Of a stretch of 64,000 bases of DNA, positions 9,318 through 18,668 are shown piece after piece (position 1 is the stretch's first letter; every line of letters starts with the position of its first letter). A program made the translations under genes and the position numbers. Source of the DNA: Aureimonas frigidaquae (GTDB lineage: Bacteria > Pseudomonadota > Alphaproteobacteria > Rhizobiales > Rhizobiaceae); the NCBI RefSeq assembly GCF_001463905.1, contig NZ_BBWR01000002.1, forward strand, positions 310,001-374,000, in the 5' to 3' direction. A model generated the notes under the pieces. It was not told where the DNA came from, did no database searches, and was given only the letters and a program-made list of their open reading frames with translations.

Positions 9318-12190
9318 AAAACGTCATCTCCATTCGCGGTGCCCGCGAGCACAATCTCAAGAATGTCGATCTGGACATTCCCCGCGACAAGCTCGTGGTG
9401 ATGACCGGCCTGTCCGGCTCGGGCAAGTCGTCGCTCGCCTTCGACACCATTTATGCGGAAGGCCAGCGGCGCTATGTCGAGAGCCTGTCGGCCTATGCCC
9501 GCCAGTTCCTGGAGATGATGCAGAAGCCCGATGTCGACCAGATCGACGGGCTCTCCCCCGCCATCTCCATCGAGCAGAAGACCACATCGCGCAATCCCCG
9601 CTCCACGGTCGGCACCGTGACGGAAATCTACGATTACCTGCGCCTTCTCTTCGCGCGTGTCGGCATCCCGTATTCCCCGGCCACCGGCCTGCCCATCGAA
9701 AGCCAGACGGTCAGCCAGATGGTCGACCGCGTGATGGAGCTGCCGGAGGGCACCCGGCTCTACCTGCTGGCGCCCTTCGTGCGCGGCCGCAAGGGCGAGT
9801 ACCGCAAGGAGCTGGCGGAACTGCAGAAGAAGGGCTTCCAGCGCGTCCGCATCGACGGCACCTTCTACGACATTGCCGACGCCCCGGCGCTGGACAAGAA
9901 GTACAAGCACGATATCGACGTCGTCGTCGATCGCATCGTGGTGCGGGGGGATATCAAGTCCCGGCTTGCCGACTCGATGGAAACGGCGTTGAAGCTCGCC
10001 GATGGCATTGCCGTGGCGGAGTTCGCCGACACGCCGGACGATCAGGGAAAGCCGCAGCAGATCGTCTTCTCCGAGAAGTTCGCCTGCCCGGTTTCCGGCT
10101 TCACGATTCCCGAGATCGAGCCGCGCCTCTTTTCCTTCAACAATCCGTTTGGCGCCTGCCCGGTCTGCGACGGGCTCGGCTCGCAGCGCGCCATCGACCC
10201 CAAGCTCATCGTCCCGGATGAGAACCGTACCCTGAAAGCGGGCGCCATCGCGCCCTGGGCCAAGTCGACCTCTCCCTACTACACGCAGACGCTGGACGCG
10301 CTGGCGGCCGAATACGGCTTCAAGCTGACAGATCGCTGGTCAAACCTGCCGGAGGCTGGCCGCAACGCCATCTTGCACGGCACGGGCACGAAGAAGATCC
10401 AGTTCCGCTACAGCGATGGGCTGCGATCCTACAATGCGACCAAGAGTTTCGAGGGCATCGTTCCCAATCTCGAGCGGCGCTGGAAGGAAACCGACAGCGC
10501 CTGGTCGCGTGAGGAGATAGAGCGCTACATGTCGGCGACGCCCTGCCCGGCCTGCAGCGGCTACCGGCTGAAGCCGGAGGCGCTGGCCGTCAAGATCGCC
10601 GGTTGCCATATCGGCGAGGTCACGGCCCTGTCCATCCGTGGCGCCGCGGACTGGTTCGAGGCGCTGCCCGAAAAGCTGACCCAGAAGCAGAACGAGATCG
10701 CCGTCCGCATCCTGAAGGAAATCCGCGAGCGGTTGAAATTCCTGGTGGATGTCGGCCTGGACTATCTGACCTTGTCGCGCAATTCCGGCACCCTGTCGGG
10801 CGGGGAAAGCCAGCGCATTCGCCTGGCCTCGCAGATCGGCTCGGGCCTGACCGGTGTTCTCTATGTGCTGGACGAGCCGTCCATCGGCCTGCACCAGCGC
10901 GACAATGCCCGCCTGTTGGAGACGCTGAAGCACCTGCGCGATATCGGCAACACCGTCATCGTGGTGGAGCATGACGAAGACGCCGTCCTGACGGCGGATT
11001 ATGTGGTGGATATCGGCCCGGCTGCCGGCGTCCATGGCGGCCAGGTCATCGCGGCCGGCACGCCGGATGAGATCATGGCCAATTCGCGCTCTTTGACGGG
11101 CCAGTATCTGTCGGGCGCGCTCGGCGTTCCCGTGCCCCAGAAGCGGCGCAAGCTGCAAAAGGGCAAGGCGATCAAGGTGGTGGGCGCGCGCGGCAACAAT
11201 CTGAAGAACGTGACGGCCGAAGTCCCCATGGGTGTGATGACCTGCGTCACGGGCGTATCGGGCGGCGGCAAGTCCACCTTCCTGATCGAGACCCTGTTCA
11301 AGGCCGCGGCCCGCCGCGTGTCCAATGCGCGCGAGGTTCCGGCCGAGCATGACCGCATCGAGGGGCTGGAGCTCCTGGACAAGGTCATCGATATCGACCA
11401 GTCCCCGATCGGCCGGACGCCCCGCTCCAACCCGGCAACCTATACGGGTGCCTTTACGCCGATCCGCGACTGGTTCGCCGGGCTGCCGGAGGCCAAGGCG
11501 CGCGGCTACCAGCCCGGGCGCTTCTCCTTCAACGTGAAGGGTGGTCGATGCGAGGCATGCCAGGGCGACGGCGTCATCAAGATCGAAATGCACTTCCTGC
11601 CGGACGTCTACGTCACCTGCGACGTGTGTCACGGCAAGCGCTACAACCGCGAGACGCTGGAGGTGACCTTCAAGGAGAAGTCCATCGCCGATGTCCTGGA
11701 CATGACGGTGGAGGAAGCGGTCGACTTCTTCGCCGCCGTGCCGGCCGTGCGCGACAAGCTCGTGACGCTGAAGGAAGTCGGGCTCAGCTACATCAAGGTC
11801 GGCCAGCAGGCGACGACCCTGTCGGGCGGCGAAGCCCAGCGCGTAAAGCTTGCCAAGGAACTGTCGCGCCGCGCCACGGGGCGCACCCTCTATATCCTGG
11901 ACGAGCCGACGACCGGCCTGCATTTCCACGATGTTGCCAAGCTCCTGGAAGTCCTGCATTCGCTGGTGGACCAGGGCAACACGGTTGTCGTCATCGAGCA
12001 CAATCTGGAGGTTATCAAGACGGCCGACTGGGTGATCGATATCGGGCCGGAAGGCGGCGATGGCGGGGGCGAGATCGTCGCCACGGGCACGCCGGAAGAC
12101 GTGGTCAAGGAGGCCCGGTCCTGGACCGGGCGCTTCCTCAAGGAGCTCCTGTCACGCCGGCCAGCCGGGAAGGCTGAAGCCGCAGAGTGA
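9314..12190 (+). CDS. uvrA: Excinuclease ABC subunit A
   Basis: The 958-residue UvrA is the damage-recognition ATPase of nucleotide excision repair. The N-terminus reads [20 protein letters not shown], with Walker [10 protein letters not shown] near residue 35. A first zinc-binding insertion (CPVCDG, then CPACSG) and the first signature [16 protein letters not shown] follow. The C-terminal half has the second Walker [10 protein letters not shown], a CEACQGDG...CDVC zinc module and [15 protein letters not shown]. The ATG at 9314 was chosen because family homology begins there; a TTG at 9254 is an alternative. The 3' end overlaps the convergent nnr by 39 bases. Two LexA boxes upstream imply SOS induction. 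Confidence 0.96.
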   Translation: MKNVISIRGAREHNLKNVDLDIPRDKLVVMTGLSGSGKSSLAFDTIYAEGQRRYVESLSAYARQFLEMMQKPDVDQIDGLSPAISIEQKTTSRNPRSTVGTVTEIYDYLRLLFARVGIPYSPATGLPIESQTVSQMVDRVMELPEGTRLYLLAPFVRGRKGEYRKELAELQKKGFQRVRIDGTFYDIADAPALDKKYKHDIDVVVDRIVVRGDIKSRLADSMETALKLADGIAVAEFADTPDDQGKPQQIVFSEKFACPVSGFTIPEIEPRLFSFNNPFGACPVCDGLGSQRAIDPKLIVPDENRTLKAGAIAPWAKSTSPYYTQTLDALAAEYGFKLTDRWSNLPEAGRNAILHGTGTKKIQFRYSDGLRSYNATKSFEGIVPNLERRWKETDSAWSREEIERYMSATPCPACSGYRLKPEALAVKIAGCHIGEVTALSIRGAADWFEALPEKLTQKQNEIAVRILKEIRERLKFLVDVGLDYLTLSRNSGTLSGGESQRIRLASQIGSGLTGVLYVLDEPSIGLHQRDNARLLETLKHLRDIGNTVIVVEHDEDAVLTADYVVDIGPAAGVHGGQVIAAGTPDEIMANSRSLTGQYLSGALGVPVPQKRRKLQKGKAIKVVGARGNNLKNVTAEVPMGVMTCVTGVSGGGKSTFLIETLFKAAARRVSNAREVPAEHDRIEGLELLDKVIDIDQSPIGRTPRSNPATYTGAFTPIRDWFAGLPEAKARGYQPGRFSFNVKGGRCEACQGDGVIKIEMHFLPDVYVTCDVCHGKRYNRETLEVTFKEKSIADVLDMTVEEAVDFFAAVPAVRDKLVTLKEVGLSYIKVGQQATTLSGGEAQRVKLAKELSRRATGRTLYILDEPTTGLHFHDVAKLLEVLHSLVDQGNTVVVIEHNLEVIKTADWVIDIGPEGGDGGGEIVATGTPEDVVKEARSWTGRFLKELLSRRPAGKAEAAE

Positions 12191-13684
12191 GTAGAGCGCG
12201 CTGATCGCCCGGGGCATCTGCCCCGGCAGGTCTTCCGCGATCAGGCCGGGCCCGTGCAGGCGCGCGGCCACACCGTGAAGCCAGACCGCGGCGGCCGCCG
12301 CCTCGAAGGCCGGCACGCCATTGGCAAGCTGGGCGCCCACCAGGCCCGCCAGAACATCGCCCGTTCCGGCTGTCGCCAGAGCGGGCGTGCCCGTTTCGTT
12401 GATAAGGGCGCGGCCGTCGGGCGCGGCGATGACCGTGTCGCTTCCCTTCAAGACGATCACCGCGCCGCTCTGCCGCGCCGCGCGGCGGGCCATCTCGACC
12501 TTGCCGGCATTTTGCTCAGCGGCATCCTGCGGGAACAGCCGTGTGAACTCTCCCATATGCGGCGTCAGCACCAAATGGTCGGGCGCGGCAGCGCCGAGCT
12601 GGAACAGGTCGGCCGCATGGTCGGCGAAGGAGCTGATCCCATCGGCATCGAGCACCAGGGCACGACCCGCTTGCAGGATGCCGCGGGCATAGCTTCGCGC
12701 ATCGGGCCCGATTCCGAAGCCCGGCCCCAGGACGAAAGCGTTGAGGCGCGTATCCGACAGATGCCCGGCCAGTTGCTCCGCGTCGTCGCAGCGGCGGAGC
12801 ATGATGGCGGTGAGCTGGGCAGCGTTGACCGCCAGCGCCGAGCCGGGGGACATCAGTGTGACCAGCCCCGCCCCGCCGCGCAGAGCCGCCATCGCAGCCA
12901 GGCGCGCCGCGCCCGTGTGGCTGTGACCACCGGAAAAGACAACCGCGTGCCCGCGCGCATATTTATGCGCTGCGCGCGCCGGCACACTGAGTCGATCCGC
13001 CCATATTGCCGGATGGTTGGCGGCAAGCTGCGGATCGATGCGATCGAGGACGAGGTCTGGAATGCCGATATCGGCCACGTGCAACCGCCCGCACAGCGAC
13101 GCGCCCGGCTCCAGGAGATGGGCCGGCTTGCGGCGAAAGAAGGTGATCGTCTCCGTGGCCGGCGCCGCCGTGCCGAGAATCGATCCTGTCGTCCCGTCGA
13201 CCCCGCTCGGCAGATCGATGGCAAGGATCGGCAGGCCGGAAGCCGCCAGCCGCTCTACTGCCGCCGCATAGATGCCCTCCAGCGGCCGATCGAGCCCTGC
13301 GCCGAACAGGCCGTCTATGGCGAGGACATGGTCGGAGGGATCGAAATCACCGAGCGCGGCGAAGCGACCGCCCTGGATCTTCAACGCCTGCGCCGCATCG
13401 CCGCGCTTGGGGCTGACGTGAAGGAACAGCCGCACGTCGCGCCCCTCCTCGGCCAGGATCGATGCGGCCAGGATCGCGTCTCCGCCGTTGTTCCCGGGCC
13501 CGGCCAGAACGGCGATGGACCCACCGGCGGACAGGGCCTTGGCGCGCTCGGCGACGGCCTGGGCCGCCCGCTGCATCAGCGGGAAGCTGCCCGCGCCCAA
13601 ATTTGCAGCGATATCATCTGCTTGGGCCATCTCCTGCGGCGTCAGCACGGCGTGTTCTTTACAGGAATTGCCCAACCAGATCAT
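12152..13684 (-). CDS. nnr: Bifunctional NAD(P)H-hydrate repair enzyme (epimerase + dehydratase)
   Basis: The ~510-residue protein has an N-terminal YjeF_N epimerase domain ([41 protein letters not shown]). Its C-terminal ribokinase-like ADP/ATP-dependent dehydratase domain has [29 protein letters not shown] and [19 protein letters not shown]. It repairs hydrated NADH/NADPH in the cytoplasm. The start is uncertain: the ATG at 13684 lacks a good ribosome site, and a GTG at 13648 just before LTPQEM would match the usual family length better. It is divergent from glnB and overlaps the uvrA 3' end. Confidence 0.92.
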   Translation of the reverse strand: MIWLGNSCKEHAVLTPQEMAQADDIAANLGAGSFPLMQRAAQAVAERAKALSAGGSIAVLAGPGNNGGDAILAASILAEEGRDVRLFLHVSPKRGDAAQALKIQGGRFAALGDFDPSDHVLAIDGLFGAGLDRPLEGIYAAAVERLAASGLPILAIDLPSGVDGTTGSILGTAAPATETITFFRRKPAHLLEPGASLCGRLHVADIGIPDLVLDRIDPQLAANHPAIWADRLSVPARAAHKYARGHAVVFSGGHSHTGAARLAAMAALRGGAGLVTLMSPGSALAVNAAQLTAIMLRRCDDAEQLAGHLSDTRLNAFVLGPGFGIGPDARSYARGILQAGRALVLDADGISSFADHAADLFQLGAAAPDHLVLTPHMGEFTRLFPQDAAEQNAGKVEMARRAARQSGAVIVLKGSDTVIAAPDGRALINETGTPALATAGTGDVLAGLVGAQLANGVPAFEAAAAAVWLHGVAARLHGPGLIAEDLPGQMPRAISALYSLCGFSLPGWPA

Positions 13685-13793
13685 TTTTTGCACAGTCTGC
13701 CCGATATTTTTGCATGAAATTGAACAACAGACGGGCACTTCATCCCTTGCCTGCTGTAGCGTTCAGCATGACGACAGGATAGACAACCAATGA

Positions 13794-14159
<366 letters not shown>

Positions 14160-14203
14160 ACACCGGCCCTCAACGACTACTCGCCCAAACAGGAAGGACC
14201 AAA

Positions 14204-15613
14204 ATGACTTCGGCCAACGACGTTTTGAAGCAGATCAAGGATAACGACGTCAAATTCGTCGACCTGCGCTTCACCGATCCGAAGGGTAAGCTCCAGCACG
14301 TCACGATGGACATTACCCTCGTTGACGAGGACCTCTTCTCCGAAGGCACGATGTTCGACGGCTCGTCGATCGCCGGCTGGAAGGCCATCAACGAGTCGGA
14401 CATGGTTCTCATGCCCGATCCGGACACGGCCCATATGGACCCCTTCTTCGCGCAGTCGACCATGTCGATCTACTGCGACATTCTGGATCCGGTCTCGGGC
14501 GAATCCTACAACCGTGACCCGCGCAGCACGGCCAAGAAGGCCGAAGCCTATCTGCAGCAGTCCGGCATCGGCGACACGGCCTTCTTCGGACCGGAAGCCG
14601 AATTCTTCATCTTCGACGACGTGCGCTACAAGGCCGATCCGTACAACACGGGCTTCAAGCTCGACTCGACCGAACTGCCGTCCAACGACGACACCGAGTA
14701 CGAGACCGGCAACCTCGGCCACCGTCCGCGCGTCAAGGGCGGGTACTTCCCGGTTCCCCCGATCGACTCCTGCCAGGACATGCGCTCCGAAATGCTGACC
14801 GTCATGGCCGAAATGGGCGTGGCCGTCGAGAAGCATCACCACGAAGTGGCGGCGGCGCAGCACGAGCTCGGCATCAAGTTCGACACGCTGGTCCGCAACG
14901 CCGACAAGATGCAGATCTACAAGTACGTGATCCATCAGGTCGCGAACGCCTACGGCAAGACGGCAACCTTCATGCCGAAGCCGATCTTCGGCGATAACGG
15001 CTCGGGCATGCACGTCCACCAGTCGATCTGGAAGGGCGGCAAGCCGATGTTCGCCGGCAATGAATATGCCGGTCTGTCGGAAAACGCGCTCTACTACATC
15101 GGCGGCATCATCAAGCACGCCAAGTCGCTGAACGCCTTCACCAACCCGTCGACCAACTCCTTCAAGCGCCTGGTTCCGGGCTACGAGGCGCCGGTCCTGC
15201 TCGCCTATTCCGCGCGCAACCGCTCGGCCTCCTGCCGTATCCCCTTCGGCCAGTCGCCGAAGGCCAAGCGCGTCGAGGTCCGCTTCCCCGATCCGACGGC
15301 GAACCCGTACCTCGCCTTCGCGGCCATGCTGATGGCCGGCCTCGACGGCATCAAGAACAAGATCCATCCGGGCTCGGCCATGGATAAGGATCTGTACGAC
15401 CTGCCGCCGGAAGAGCTGAAGGAAATCCCGACGGTCTGCCGCTCGCTGCGCGAAGCGCTCGAGGCGCTGGACGCGGATCGCGATTACCTGAAGGCTGGCG
15501 GCGTGTTCGACGACGACCAGATCAACGCCTTCATCGAGCTGAAGATGGCGGAAGTGCTGCGCTTCGAAATGACGCCGCACCCGGTCGAATTCGACATGTA
15601 CTACTCCGTCTAA
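14204..15613 (+). CDS. glnA: Glutamine synthetase type I
   Basis: The 469-residue GSI makes glutamine from glutamate, ammonia and ATP as a cytoplasmic dodecamer. Visible motifs are [11 protein letters not shown], the metal-site region FGPEAEFF, the ATP-binding [10 protein letters not shown] and the Glu flap region [17 protein letters not shown]. The adenylylation site Tyr398 lies in [10 protein letters not shown], so GlnE-type covalent control is expected. AGGAAGGA precedes the ATG. It is encoded directly behind glnB and ends before a strong terminator hairpin. Confidence 0.98.
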   Translation: MTSANDVLKQIKDNDVKFVDLRFTDPKGKLQHVTMDITLVDEDLFSEGTMFDGSSIAGWKAINESDMVLMPDPDTAHMDPFFAQSTMSIYCDILDPVSGESYNRDPRSTAKKAEAYLQQSGIGDTAFFGPEAEFFIFDDVRYKADPYNTGFKLDSTELPSNDDTEYETGNLGHRPRVKGGYFPVPPIDSCQDMRSEMLTVMAEMGVAVEKHHHEVAAAQHELGIKFDTLVRNADKMQIYKYVIHQVANAYGKTATFMPKPIFGDNGSGMHVHQSIWKGGKPMFAGNEYAGLSENALYYIGGIIKHAKSLNAFTNPSTNSFKRLVPGYEAPVLLAYSARNRSASCRIPFGQSPKAKRVEVRFPDPTANPYLAFAAMLMAGLDGIKNKIHPGSAMDKDLYDLPPEELKEIPTVCRSLREALEALDADRDYLKAGGVFDDDQINAFIELKMAEVLRFEMTPHPVEFDMYYSV

Positions 15614-15660
15614 GACGGGATATGGCAGGCCCCGGCCTGCCCTATCGTCTCCACGGTCCG

Positions 15661-15691
15661 AAGGCCCGGCAGCATCCCGCTGCCGGGCCTT
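15661..15691 (+). terminator. Intrinsic terminator of glnBA
   Basis: A perfect 13-bp stem AAGGCCCGGCAGC (15661-15673) / GCTGCCGGGCCTT (15679-15691) has a 5-base loop and is followed by CTTGCTT. It lies about 48 bases after the glnA stop. Confidence 0.85.
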
Positions 15692-15693
15692 CT

Positions 15694-16017
15694 TGCTTGA
15701 TGCGCCCAACGCCACGGGGCGGCGAGGGCGTCTTGGCGGGACCGCAAAGGTGCGTAGCATCATGCCCGGATCGATGAGGCTTTCGGCGTCGCCGGAGCCC
15801 ATCCAGGGAGTGCCGATCCTTAAAACCTCATGCGCAGAGATGTCAGGGTTTGGCGTTGCTGTCCCGCGAGCGCGCACGATGACATCGGAGCATTCAATGC
15901 CCCAACCGCACCACGCAGCGCGGAGCCTTCCGGCACGCCGCTCCCAACTGGCCGCACTCATGCAAGCGCCGGATACATCGCCTTGCAGCGGTGGCGGCTG
16001 CCGGCGCTCGCGGCCTA
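15694..16017. other. Unassigned ~320-base stretch
   Basis: No convincing gene, RNA or repeat was seen between the glnBA terminator and the small membrane-peptide gene. Open frames on both strands here give low-complexity Arg/Pro/Ser-rich peptides without a ribosome site or recognisable domain. Confidence 0.5.
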
Positions 16018-16113
16018 TCAATCTCCGCCGAAGATGCTGAGCAGCACCGCTGCGGCCAGGCCGAGATAGAATTGCAGGCTGAAATCGCCGAAGAATTCGA
16101 CCATGGATGACAT
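16018..16113 (-). CDS. Small single-pass membrane peptide (31 aa)
   Basis: The ATG at 16113 follows a strong GGGAGG site 6 bases upstream and encodes 31 residues beginning MSSMVEFFGDFS. One hydrophobic helix (about FYLGLAAAVLLSIFGG) follows, and the protein ends GGD. The ribosome site, the start and the clean amphipathic-then-hydrophobic layout support a real small membrane protein. No family is recognised. It lies alone downstream of the alpha/beta hydrolase gene on the same strand, 165 bases away. Confidence 0.55.
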   Translation of the reverse strand: MSSMVEFFGDFSLQFYLGLAAAVLLSIFGGD

Positions 16114-16278
16114 CGCAACCTCCCTGTGCCGGTCTTGCGCCGGTTCGATAGAGTTGGTGCGAAACGGGGCCGGGCCCTCGCCTGTCATGTCATGTGTGGC
16201 GCGAAGGAGCAGCGCCGTTCGCATGAGGTCTATGGTAGCGCAGTTGCGCCTTGATGCAACGATCTCTGCTTGGCGGGC

Positions 16279-17160
16279 TCATGTCCGGGACAAAATCCAG
16301 TTCAGCGTGTCCCGCCAGTCGAGCATGCGGATGGGCGTGCCATGCGTCCCACCGTCGAAGCCGACGAACCGGATCGGATAGGAGGGTTGGCGCGCTGCCT
16401 TCCCCTCCACGATGGCCATTTGCTGGGCCGCGTCATAGACGCGATCCCGCGTTCCGTGCGCAATCAGGATCGGCAAGGCCCGCCCCTGCCGCGCGGCCAG
16501 CGCGCCGGACAGATCCGCCGCGCGGCTCTGTCCGCCCAGGATGACGAGGCCGGAGAGGCGCGGCGCCGCCTGCGGATCCCCCGCCACGCTCCAGCAGACC
16601 TGGCTGCCCATGGAGGCGCAGGCCATGACGATCCGCGTGCTCGGGAAGCGCCGCGCGATGTCTGCAACCAGCGCACTGGCGCGCGTCATATCGGGCGGGC
16701 CGAACAGGCCGGCGCTCATCGTCATGTACAGGCCGCCATTGCGGTCGGCGAGGTTCTTGAGCCGGTTGAAGTTGCCGCCAAAGCTCCAGTCGATCAGGCC
16801 GAGGCTGCGATCCCCGCCCTTGCCATGGACGAACAGGACGACGAAGCCCGGCTGACCGCCGCCACCGACCAGCCCGACCTCCACCGTTCCGGCGCTCGTG
16901 CGCCAGCTTTCCAGGCGCTCATGACGCTGCGGGGCAAGATCGACATAGTTGCGCTGGACACGCCGCTCGGGGACGGCATCCCGCCGGTCGATATCCTGGC
17001 CCTCATCATAGGGAACGTCGAGGATCCGCCCATCCGCGCGGCTTGCCGTTTCCGCGCGGTAGGCAAACAGCGCATCCTTGTACGGCGCGATGGGCTGCCC
17101 CTGCGCGACGGCGCCCGACACCAGGAGCGCAAGAGCGGTAAAGGCGATGGGCGCCTTCAT
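16279..17160 (-). CDS. Secreted alpha/beta-hydrolase-like protein
   Basis: The 293-residue protein has a Sec signal peptide (MKAPIAFTALALLVSGAVAQ). The mature part has an alpha/beta-hydrolase layout: VVLFVHGKGGDRSLG for the oxyanion-hole strand, a nucleophile elbow MACASMGSQVCW, an acid in IAHGTRDRVYDAA and a histidine in FDGGTHGTPI. The elbow has Ala in place of the first Gly of G-x-S-x-G. Its start overlaps the stop of the SHMT-like gene (ATGA), so the two are translated together. A periplasmic esterase or phospholipase/carboxylesterase role is possible but unproven. Confidence 0.7.
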   Translation of the reverse strand: MKAPIAFTALALLVSGAVAQGQPIAPYKDALFAYRAETASRADGRILDVPYDEGQDIDRRDAVPERRVQRNYVDLAPQRHERLESWRTSAGTVEVGLVGGGGQPGFVVLFVHGKGGDRSLGLIDWSFGGNFNRLKNLADRNGGLYMTMSAGLFGPPDMTRASALVADIARRFPSTRIVMACASMGSQVCWSVAGDPQAAPRLSGLVILGGQSRAADLSGALAARQGRALPILIAHGTRDRVYDAAQQMAIVEGKAARQPSYPIRFVGFDGGTHGTPIRMLDWRDTLNWILSRT

Positions 17161-18413
17161 CGATAGATGGGGAACCGGGCGCTGAGCGCGGCGACTTCGG
17201 ACTGTATGCGTGACTGAAGCTGCGTATCCTCCGGGGCGCGCAGCAGATCGACGATGAACTGCGCGATCGTCGCGAACTCCGCTTCCCCAAAACCGCGCGC
17301 CGTGCCGGCATTGGCGGACAGGCGAAGGCCCGAGGGCGCTTCCGGCGGATGCGGATCGAAGGGGATCTGGTTCTTGTTCACCGCCAGGCCCGCGGCCTCC
17401 AGCGTATGGGCGGCGAGATCGCCCCGGATGCCGAGCGGCGACAGATCCGCCAGCATGAGGCCGATATCGGTGCCGCCGGAGACGAGCCTGAGGCCACCCG
17501 CCGCCAGCCCTTCCGCCAGTTGCCGCGCATTGGCGACGACGGCGGCGTTGTAGGTCGTAAAGTCCGGGCGCAGCGCCTCACCGAGCGAAGCGGCCTTGCC
17601 GGCCACGATATGCAGCATGACCGAGCCCTGGACGCCCGGGAAGATGCCGCCATTGATGCGCCGGGACAGCGCCTCGTCGTTCCACAGGACGAGGCCGCCC
17701 CGTGCCCCGCGCAGGGATTTGTACGTCGTCGTGGTGACGACATGCGCATGCGGGAACGGGTGCGGATGCAGGCCCGTTGCGACAAGACCGGCAAAATGGG
17801 CCATGTCGACCAGGAGATACGCGTCCACCGCGTCGGCGATGTCCCGCAGCACTTTGAAATCGATCGCCCGCGGATAGGCCGACCCGCCCGCGACGATCAT
17901 TCGGGGCCGGTGCTCGAACGCCAAAGCGCGCACCTCGTCGTAATCGATCCGCTCGTTCTGCCGCGATACGCCATAGCGCACGATCCGGTAGTCACGCCCC
18001 GTCAGCGTGGCGGGGTGGCCGTGGCTGATATGGCCACCGGCGGCCGTATCCATGGACAGGATGGTATCGCCCAGTTTCAGAAGGCCCAGGAACGTCCCGG
18101 CATTGGCGTTCGAGCCCGAATGCGGCTGCACATTGGCGAAGCGGCAGCCGAACAGGCGCGTCGCGCGTTCGACGGCCAGCGCCTCCACCGCATCGGCAAA
18201 TTCCGCGCCGCCGTAATAGCGCTTGTAGGGCAGTCCTTCGACGGTCTTGTTCGTCAACACGCTGCCCTGCGCTTCCAGCACCAGGCGCGAGACGAGGTTT
18301 TCAGACGCGATCAGCTCGATCCCGTCCTGTTGACGGCGCATCTCGCCCGTGATGGCGCGTTCGAGTTCCGGATCGGCGGAAAGGCCACGGCTGAAGTAAT
18401 CTTGCAGGGACAT
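17157..18413 (-). CDS. Serine hydroxymethyltransferase-like PLP enzyme (atypical)
   Basis: The 418-residue protein covers the whole length of SHMT: IELIASENLVSRLVLEAQGS, LTNKTVEGLPYKRYYGG, VQPHSGSNAN, DMAHFAGLVATGLHP and the PLP-lysine block. That block reads TTTTYKSLRGARGG, whereas canonical GlyA has TTTTHKTLRGPRGG. The His next to the PLP lysine is therefore Tyr and the Pro is Ala. SHMT moves one-carbon units between serine/glycine and tetrahydrofolate; relatives act on alpha-methylserine. The divergence suggests a paralogue with altered substrate, although glyA itself cannot be excluded. The frame is open far upstream, but MSLQDYFSRG at 18413 is the family-like start. Confidence 0.82.
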   Translation of the reverse strand: MSLQDYFSRGLSADPELERAITGEMRRQQDGIELIASENLVSRLVLEAQGSVLTNKTVEGLPYKRYYGGAEFADAVEALAVERATRLFGCRFANVQPHSGSNANAGTFLGLLKLGDTILSMDTAAGGHISHGHPATLTGRDYRIVRYGVSRQNERIDYDEVRALAFEHRPRMIVAGGSAYPRAIDFKVLRDIADAVDAYLLVDMAHFAGLVATGLHPHPFPHAHVVTTTTYKSLRGARGGLVLWNDEALSRRINGGIFPGVQGSVMLHIVAGKAASLGEALRPDFTTYNAAVVANARQLAEGLAAGGLRLVSGGTDIGLMLADLSPLGIRGDLAAHTLEAAGLAVNKNQIPFDPHPPEAPSGLRLSANAGTARGFGEAEFATIAQFIVDLLRAPEDTQLQSRIQSEVAALSARFPIYR

Positions 18414-18578
18414 GATCGACGCATCCAGAATCACGAGCCACGGGAGAACGATCTGAGCGCGGACGCCACCGCTTGTCGAGGCGCGATCCGTCAACCGGCA
18501 CGGCCCGGACATCCGACCGGTACGAAACGCGAACAGGCTTAAGACAATGACTGTGGATTTGCGGCGCGTCCCCTTGTA

Positions 18579-18598
18579 GAACATTTCGTGAAATGTTC
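18579..18598. promoter_or_regulatory. 20-bp perfect palindrome upstream of parE
   Basis: GAACATTTC-GT-GAAATGTTC has 9-bp arms and a 2-base centre. It lies 70 bases upstream of parE and 165 bases upstream of the divergent SHMT-like gene. On each strand it also reads GAAC-N7-GAAA, one base off a LexA box. It is a likely operator, binder unknown. Confidence 0.55.
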
Positions 18599-18668
18599 CC
18601 CTTTGACGGGAGCGTAGCAAAGGATTTGCGCGTGGCGGCAGTCGGGCATCGGACGGAAGGACCATGTC

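Noticed and set aside
14177-16021. 614-codon open frame antisense to glnA
   Set aside because: It lies opposite a highly conserved gene, has no recognisable domain or ribosome site, and reflects GC-rich codon bias.
15693-16040. 115-codon open frame after glnA
   Set aside because: No ribosome site, and the start lies at the terminator tail. The product is Arg/Ser/Pro-rich and unlike known proteins.
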